Shown here piece by piece: positions 1-3,817 of a DNA stretch of 6,118 nucleotides. The notes beneath the pieces were generated by a model. That model was not told the DNA's origin, made no database searches, and saw only the letters and a list, made by a program, of their open reading frames with translations. Each line of letters starts with the position of its first letter. The stretch's first letter is position 1. Position numbers and translations under genes: made by a program. The DNA is from JACZUI01 sp041599115 (GTDB lineage Bacteria > Actinomycetota > Acidimicrobiia > Spongiisociales > ZC4RG35): contig JBFHXF010000112.1 in NCBI GenBank assembly GCA_041599115.1, forward strand, positions 1-6,118, read 5' to 3'.

Positions 1-1029
1 AGACACATCGTTGTAGACAAGAAGATCGACCTTCTTGTCCTTTGCCTTCTCCAGGGCCCTCTCGATGCCTCCGGTCTCGGCGGCAAAGCCGACCACATAG
101 GGTGCTTTGTCGCGGGCGACGACGGTGGCGAGAATGTCGGGTGTTGGCTCGAGGTCGATCGTCTCGAGCCCATCTGAACGCCTCAGCTTGCTCGGGTACG
201 TGTGCCTGGGCCGAAAGTCGGCGACCGCAGCCGTCATGACTGCGACATCGGCGTCGATCGCAGCCACAGCCTCAGCCATCTCCTGGGCGGTCTCGACCGC
301 GACCAACTTGACGGCAGGATGTACCGGCAGACTTGATGTGGTGACCAAAGTGACGTCGTAGCCCCGTAGAACTGCCTCGTCGGCCAGGGCGTGACCCATC
401 TTGCCCGTGGATCGGTTTCCCAGATAACGCACAGGGTCGACCGGTTCCCTGGTGCCACCCGCCGTTATGAGAGCCCTCCGGCCATTGGCCTCGCCGGCGA
501 GTATGGAATCGGCTGCTTCGAGGATCTCCTCGGGCTCTGCGACCCTGCCGATGCCCACGTCGCCACCGGCGAGGGGGCCCTCATTCGGCCCCACGATGTG
601 ATGCCCGTCCTCGATCAGCCGGGCTATGTTGCGCTGCATAGCGGCGTTTTCCCACATTTCGGTGTGCATCGCTGGTGCCACCAAAAGCGGAGCGGTGGTG
701 GCCAGAACAGTCGCGCTGATCAGATCCGAAGAGATGCCTCTCGCCACACGGCCAATGGTTGCGGCCGTTGCGGGCGCTATGACGACCAGGTCTGCCCATC
801 GCGCCAACTCGGTGTGTGGCGAAACAGATTGAGAACCGAAAAGGGATGTCAATGGCGGAGTGCCGGTTATTGCCGCGAAAGTCTGTGGCCCGATGAATTC
901 GAGTGCGGACTCTGACATTTCCACCTTCACGACGGCGCCGGCCTCGACCAACCTCCGGGCCAGGTAAGCGGACTTATAGGCGGCGACGCCGCCTGTGACG
1001 CAAAGCAGGATGCGCCGGCCCTGGAGCAT
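1..1029 (-). CDS. coaBC: Bifunctional phosphopantothenoylcysteine decarboxylase / phosphopantothenate-cysteine ligase CoaBC (Dfp), 3' end outside window
   Basis: CoaBC is a cytosolic bifunctional enzyme of coenzyme A synthesis. It joins cysteine to 4'-phosphopantothenate (CoaB) and decarboxylates the product to 4'-phosphopantetheine (CoaC, FMN-dependent). The frame is open from ATG 1029 to the window edge, giving 343 residues of a family usually near 400. The CoaC half starts with ILLCVTGGVAAYKS (~7-20). It carries the presumed catalytic His72 in HTELARWAD, PATAAT at 86-91, PAMHTEMW at 119-126 and a flap LAGGDVGIGR at 153-162. The CoaB half shows ITAGGTREPVDPVRYLGNRS (188-207) followed by TGKMG, then AAVADFRP (267-274), Lys281 and VGFAAETGG (~313-321). 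The flap has Gly155 where E. coli Dfp has a cysteine, and His122 replaces the Asn of the PxMN motif. I recall both changes from actinobacterial CoaBC, so I do not read them as inactivation. The ATG overlaps the rpoZ stop (TAATG), which suggests coupled translation; GAGGAG lies 2 nt upstream. Confidence 0.96.
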   Translation of the reverse strand, partial: MLQGRRILLCVTGGVAAYKSAYLARRLVEAGAVVKVEMSESALEFIGPQTFAAITGTPPLTSLFGSQSVSPHTELARWADLVVIAPATAATIGRVARGISSDLISATVLATTAPLLVAPAMHTEMWENAAMQRNIARLIEDGHHIVGPNEGPLAGGDVGIGRVAEPEEILEAADSILAGEANGRRALITAGGTREPVDPVRYLGNRSTGKMGHALADEAVLRGYDVTLVTTSSLPVHPAVKLVAVETAQEMAEAVAAIDADVAVMTAAVADFRPRHTYPSKLRRSDGLETIDLEPTPDILATVVARDKAPYVVGFAAETGGIERALEKAKDKKVDLLVYNDVS

Positions 1030-1250
1030 TACTCCTCGATCGTGTCGACGGAGACCTTGCCCTCGGCGATCTCTTCCATCGCGATCGTCAACGGTTTGCG
1101 GGAGAGAGAATGCACTTGGGGTGGCACGAACTCACCGTATCCGACGCCGAGTTGATGGAAATAGCTATTGATCTGCCGGGCGCGCCGGGCCGACACAACA
1201 ACCGCGGCGAACCTGTTGCCGATCTGGTCGATGACATTTTCGAGTTTCAT
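1029..1250 (-). CDS. rpoZ: DNA-directed RNA polymerase omega subunit
   Basis: The 73-residue product is the omega subunit, which helps fold and assemble the beta' subunit in RNA polymerase. The family signature is visible: an N-terminal segment with NRFAAVVVSARRARQIN (~12-28), then SYFHQLGVGYGEFVPP (~29-44) and a C-terminal block RKPLTIAMEEIAEGKV (~51-66). The sequence resembles actinobacterial omega (HQLGEGLGEYVGP-type) more than the proteobacterial form. It is slightly shorter than mycobacterial omega because the N-terminal extension is missing. The ATG has an AAGGA-type ribosome binding site 4-5 nt upstream (about 1255-1260), which supports this start. The gene lies 31 nt after the kinase gene, and its TAA stop shares a base with the coaBC start. 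rpoZ next to coaBC is the normal actinobacterial arrangement. Confidence 0.95.
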   Translation of the reverse strand: MKLENVIDQIGNRFAAVVVSARRARQINSYFHQLGVGYGEFVPPQVHSLSRKPLTIAMEEIAEGKVSVDTIEE

Positions 1251-1281
1251 GGGTTCCTTCGGGGGACGAGGAGCTAACAGG

Positions 1282-1845
1282 TTACCTCAAGGTCGGGGGC
1301 TTGCCAGATCCGGTCTCCTCGAGAAACCTCAATATCGTGTCTACGACACTGTCGACTGTCATGTCGGAGGTATCGATCACCAGGTCGTAGTGACTGTGAT
1401 CTGTGTAGTCGAGCCCGTAATACTCGAAATAGCGTTTTTGCTCCGAGCCGGCCCTCAACTCGGTTGCCTTACGGGTCTCGGCCAGATCCACGTTCTCATG
1501 CTCGGAGTCTCGCAGTGCCTCGAAGATCCGCTGCGCCGCGACTTCAGGGCGCACCTCGAGAAAGACCTTTACCGACTGTGGTGCGAAATGCCAGCCCAAC
1601 CTGGCATCCATCACGAAGTCGCCACCGTCCGCGGCGAGCCGCGTGGTGCGGGAGTCGATCTCATCGTCGATGGAGCTCCGGCCTTCGGCGGTGCGGGAAA
1701 GCTGCAGTATCGATATCCCGCGCTCAGTGGCCATCTCCCGCATGAAGTCCCCAGCGGAGACGTGGTCGACCCCGAGCTCGCCGGCAACGCGAGAAGCCAC
1801 CGCACTCTTGCCGGACCCCGGCCGGCCCGAGATCGTGATGATCAA
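1282..1845 (-). CDS. Archaeal-type (d)CMP kinase-like P-loop kinase, in the usual gmk position
   Basis: This is a P-loop nucleoside monophosphate kinase, 187 residues from the chosen TTG start, most like archaeal-type cytidylate kinases (CMP + ATP to CDP + ADP). It begins MIITISGRPGSGKS, with the Walker A loop at residues 7-14. Next come SAGDFMRE (30-37) and ERGIS in the monophosphate-binding region, and DARLGWHF (80-87) where archaeal enzymes have a (D/E)-(G/A)-R-L motif. A basic lid with EQKRYFEYYG precedes the C-terminal DLVIDTS strand (~154-160). It lacks the GPSGVGKG and SxTTRxPRxGE motifs of guanylate kinase, so it is not gmk although it sits between mihF and rpoZ. The TTG lies one base after the mihF stop and gives the exact family N-terminus. 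A GTG at 1896 would add 17 residues overlapping mihF and cannot be excluded; neither start has a strong Shine-Dalgarno. The substrate is inferred from family resemblance; dephospho-CoA kinase is a less likely alternative. Confidence 0.85.
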   Translation of the reverse strand: MIITISGRPGSGKSAVASRVAGELGVDHVSAGDFMREMATERGISILQLSRTAEGRSSIDDEIDSRTTRLAADGGDFVMDARLGWHFAPQSVKVFLEVRPEVAAQRIFEALRDSEHENVDLAETRKATELRAGSEQKRYFEYYGLDYTDHSHYDLVIDTSDMTVDSVVDTILRFLEETGSGKPPTLR

Positions 1846-1846
1846 G

Positions 1847-2161
1847 TCAGGAGAACTCGGAGAGCAGGGCGGCCCTTTGGTTCTCTCCCAGACCACGAAT
1901 ACGCCGGTTCTCGGCGATACCGATGGACTCCATCAGCCTCTTTGCCTTGATCTTCCCCGTTCCTGGCATCGCCGCGATGGCGCGCTCCACTTTCAGCCCG
2001 GCCAGGATCGTGTCCGTCTCTGCCTGCTCGAATAGTTCGGAGAGCCGGAGTGAGCCTGTCTTGAGAAGCTCCTTCGTCTCCGCGCGCACGCGGCGGGCCT
2101 CGGCGGCTTTAGCCAAGGCCGCTCTTCTCTGCTCGTCGGTCAACTTTGGCGGCGTTTGCAT
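1847..2161 (-). CDS. mihF: Actinobacterial integration host factor (mIHF), nucleoid-associated protein
   Basis: The 104-residue product matches the actinobacterial integration host factor, a small basic nucleoid protein that binds and bends DNA and was first known for supporting mycobacteriophage L5 integration. It is unrelated to enterobacterial IHF alpha/beta. The sequence opens with LTDEQRRAALAKAAEARRVR (~7-26), a charged helix typical of the family. A core follows with LKVERAIAAMPGTGKIKAK (~56-74), where the helix-two-turn-helix lies. The C-terminal signature IAENRRIRGLGENQRAALL (~82-100) corresponds to the mycobacterial APTRRLRGLGDRQRKALL block. The length agrees with the ~105-residue functional mycobacterial form. 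The ATG at 2161 has GGGAG 7 nt upstream (2169-2173). The gene follows pyrF by 49 nt, the widest gap in the window, and its TGA is one base before the TTG start of the kinase gene. pyrF-mihF adjacency is common in actinobacteria. Confidence 0.95.
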   Translation of the reverse strand: MQTPPKLTDEQRRAALAKAAEARRVRAETKELLKTGSLRLSELFEQAETDTILAGLKVERAIAAMPGTGKIKAKRLMESIGIAENRRIRGLGENQRAALLSEFS

Positions 2162-2210
2162 GGACTAACTCCCAGGGTCGATGGGTGGACGATAGTCAAA
2201 CGAGGGACAT

Positions 2211-2903
2211 CTAGCGGGCCAGCGCTACTTCTTTCGCGATGCCGGCCGCGGCGGCAGCGGGGTCCGGGGCTCCCGTGATAGCTCGTCCAACCACAATGAG
2301 ACCGGCACCGGCCGCAATGGCCGCGCCCGGTGTGGAGACCCGTGCTTGATCATCAGGAGACGCGCCCGCAACTCGAATACCGGGCGTAACGAGGAGGAGA
2401 CCCTGTACGGCGCGGGTGACCGCCGGAATCTCCGCGACCGAGCACACCACACCCTCTGCTCCGGCTCGCTTTGCCAACACCGCTAGTGACCCGACGCGCT
2501 CCGGGGCCGGGCCCGTCAGACCCACGCTCGCCATAGTGACGGCGTCCATCGAAGTCAGGACCGTGACAGCCAGCACTCCGGTGTCGTCAGAGCCGGTTGC
2601 CAGACCTTCGACCGCAGCCGCCATCATGGCATCGCCACCGGTGGCGTGAACGCTTACCCAGCGCGCACCGAGCCTCCGTAGTTGCACAGCGGCCCTCCGC
2701 ACCGTGTTGGGGATGTCGTGAAGCTTCGCGTCCACGAATACCGGGAGCCCCTCTCTCGCGATACGGGTCACCGCTTCCGGCCCTTCGGCCCAGAGAAGCT
2801 CGAGGCCGACCTTGTAGGCACCGACGTAGGGTCGGACGATCCGGGCCATAGACACGGCCTGGGCGGTGGTCTCGAAATCCAGGGCAACAACAACCCGGTT
2901 CAC
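2211..2903 (-). CDS. pyrF: Orotidine 5'-phosphate decarboxylase, short (type 1) form
   Basis: PyrF decarboxylates OMP to UMP, the last step of de novo UMP synthesis, in the cytosol. From GTG 2903 the protein has 230 residues, the usual length for the short bacterial form. The first strand is RVVVALDF with Asp9, followed by YKVGLELL with Lys31. The catalytic tetrad motif is FVDAKLHDIPNTV, with Asp58, Lys60 and Asp63. Later (beta/alpha)8-barrel signatures are VSVHATGG, LAVTVLTSMD, VVCS, LLVTPGIR and LIVVGRAITGAPDP, the last being the phosphate-binding end. KLHDIPNTV marks the E. coli/Bacillus-like type and not the KRGDI type of Mycobacterium and Streptomyces. The start is supported by GGAG 5 nt upstream (2909-2912), by the homologous N-terminus and by a 4-nt GTGA overlap with the pyrD stop. 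A second GTG at 2906 is possible but sits too close to the ribosome binding site. A longer frame to 3092 exists but only shadows pyrD. Confidence 0.95.
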   Translation of the reverse strand: MNRVVVALDFETTAQAVSMARIVRPYVGAYKVGLELLWAEGPEAVTRIAREGLPVFVDAKLHDIPNTVRRAAVQLRRLGARWVSVHATGGDAMMAAAVEGLATGSDDTGVLAVTVLTSMDAVTMASVGLTGPAPERVGSLAVLAKRAGAEGVVCSVAEIPAVTRAVQGLLLVTPGIRVAGASPDDQARVSTPGAAIAAGAGLIVVGRAITGAPDPAAAAAGIAKEVALAR

Positions 2904-3817
2904 CACGGCTCCACCGTCCCCACCAGATCCGAAATCGAGCCGGCGCCCAGCCGTCCTAGCTCCGCTCGCAATTCTCTCAAGATGCGAATCCCGGCTCTCG
3001 GCTCGGCCAGGTGAATCGTTCCCATGGCGACGGCAGACGCCCCTGCCAAGAGGTATTCGGCTACATCGCCGCCTGTCATCACTCCCCCGCAACCTACGAT
3101 GGGGGTTCCGGGAAAGGCGCGGGAGACCTCATAAACGCATCGCAGGGCGAGCGGCTTCAACCCCGGGCCGCTGTATCCACCGACACCTCCGCTGAGTAAG
3201 GGCCTGCGTGTTACCAGAGAGACACCGAACCCCAAGGCCGAGTTGGTGAGCGTGAGAAAGGTGGCACCCGCGTCCAGACAGGCTCCGGCCACACCGATCA
3301 AGTCGGGCGTATTGGGTGAGAGCTTGGCCCCGACCGGGATGTCGACCGCAGCCCTCGTCTGGGCGATGACTTCGGCCGACCGCTCTGCGTCGAAAGAGAA
3401 CATCTGCCCGGTGTCGAGATTCGGACACGAGAGATTCACCTCGATCACCGCTACGCCGACTCCGGCCAAACCCCGGGCAACCTCGACATACTCTCGCGCG
3501 TCGCCTCCGACCGCCGAACCCCAGATCGGCACATTGCTGCCGTCGATGCGGTTCCGCATCTCACCGACCCAGACTTCCAGCCCGGGGTTCTGGATCCCGA
3601 TGCCGTTGAGCATCCCGGTTTCTGTCGGAGCCAGCCGCGGCGGGGCCTTCCCCGGCCATGGCTCGGCTGACACTGATTTGGCGACAGCGGCGCCATAGGC
3701 CGAGACATCGGCAACCTCTGCCCATTCCCACACAGACCCCACGGTCCCCGAGGCGGCGATCAGAGGGGTGCGAAGCTCAATGTCTCCCAAATGAGTGATC
3801 ATGTCGAGGAGTGCCAT
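2900..3817 (-). CDS. pyrD: Dihydroorotate dehydrogenase, class 1B catalytic subunit type
   Basis: This FMN enzyme oxidises dihydroorotate to orotate. From ATG 3817 it has 305 residues, typical of the cytosolic PyrD-B catalytic subunit. Motifs in order are TPLIAASGTVG (17-27), AKSVS with Lys47, GMLNGIGIQNPGLE (68-81), VNLSCPN (127-133) with Cys131 as the class 1 catalytic base, AKLSPN with Lys165, TNS (191-193), SGPGLKPLALR (216-226), GCGGV (242-246) and AGASAVAMGT (258-267). Class 2 enzymes have Ser in place of this Cys and an N-terminal membrane-association segment; neither is present. Class 1B partners with PyrK (FAD, 2Fe-2S), but no pyrK is found here. The ATG at 3817 has AAGGAG 9 nt upstream (3827-3832) and overlaps carB by 19 nt. 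A second in-frame ATG at 3802 forms an ATGA overlap with the carB stop and would give a 300-residue protein, but it lacks a clear ribosome binding site. Confidence 0.95.
   Translation of the reverse strand: MALLDMITHLGDIELRTPLIAASGTVGSVWEWAEVADVSAYGAAVAKSVSAEPWPGKAPPRLAPTETGMLNGIGIQNPGLEVWVGEMRNRIDGSNVPIWGSAVGGDAREYVEVARGLAGVGVAVIEVNLSCPNLDTGQMFSFDAERSAEVIAQTRAAVDIPVGAKLSPNTPDLIGVAGACLDAGATFLTLTNSALGFGVSLVTRRPLLSGGVGGYSGPGLKPLALRCVYEVSRAFPGTPIVGCGGVMTGGDVAEYLLAGASAVAMGTIHLAEPRAGIRILRELRAELGRLGAGSISDLVGTVEPW
2909..2915 (-). promoter_or_regulatory. Ribosome binding site deciding the pyrF start
   Basis: GGTGGAG in the last codons of pyrD lies 5 nt before the GTG at 2903 and only 2 nt before the GTG at 2906. 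The spacing therefore selects the second of the two tandem GTG codons, which also makes the GTGA overlap with the pyrD stop. Confidence 0.55.

Noticed and set aside
391..915. A 174-codon plus-strand open frame antisense to coaBC
   Set aside because: It is a shadow of coaBC, whose minus-strand frame is continuous with all family motifs; the plus-strand product is low in recognisable features.
1251..1281. A terminator or promoter between the kinase gene and rpoZ
   Set aside because: The 31-nt gap holds only the rpoZ ribosome binding site; I see no inverted repeat with a T tract and no promoter hexamers.
1282..1845. Calling the kinase guanylate kinase from gene order alone
   Set aside because: Position suggests gmk, but the sequence lacks the Gmk motifs and matches archaeal-type cytidylate kinases along its length.
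1168..1950. A 260-codon plus-strand open frame antisense to rpoZ, the kinase and mihF
   Set aside because: Its translation has no recognisable domain. It runs opposite three well-supported genes, and long antisense frames are expected in GC-rich coding DNA.
2162..2210. A possible promoter for mihF in the 49-nt pyrF-mihF gap (a TTGACT hexamer on the minus strand)
   Set aside because: No -10-like hexamer is found at 16-18 nt spacing, so a lone -35-like match is not enough to annotate.
2904..3092. A longer pyrF frame starting at 3092
   Set aside because: The extra 60-odd residues are arginine-rich out-of-frame pyrD sequence. The family N-terminus, the ribosome binding site and the GTGA overlap all point to the GTG at 2903.
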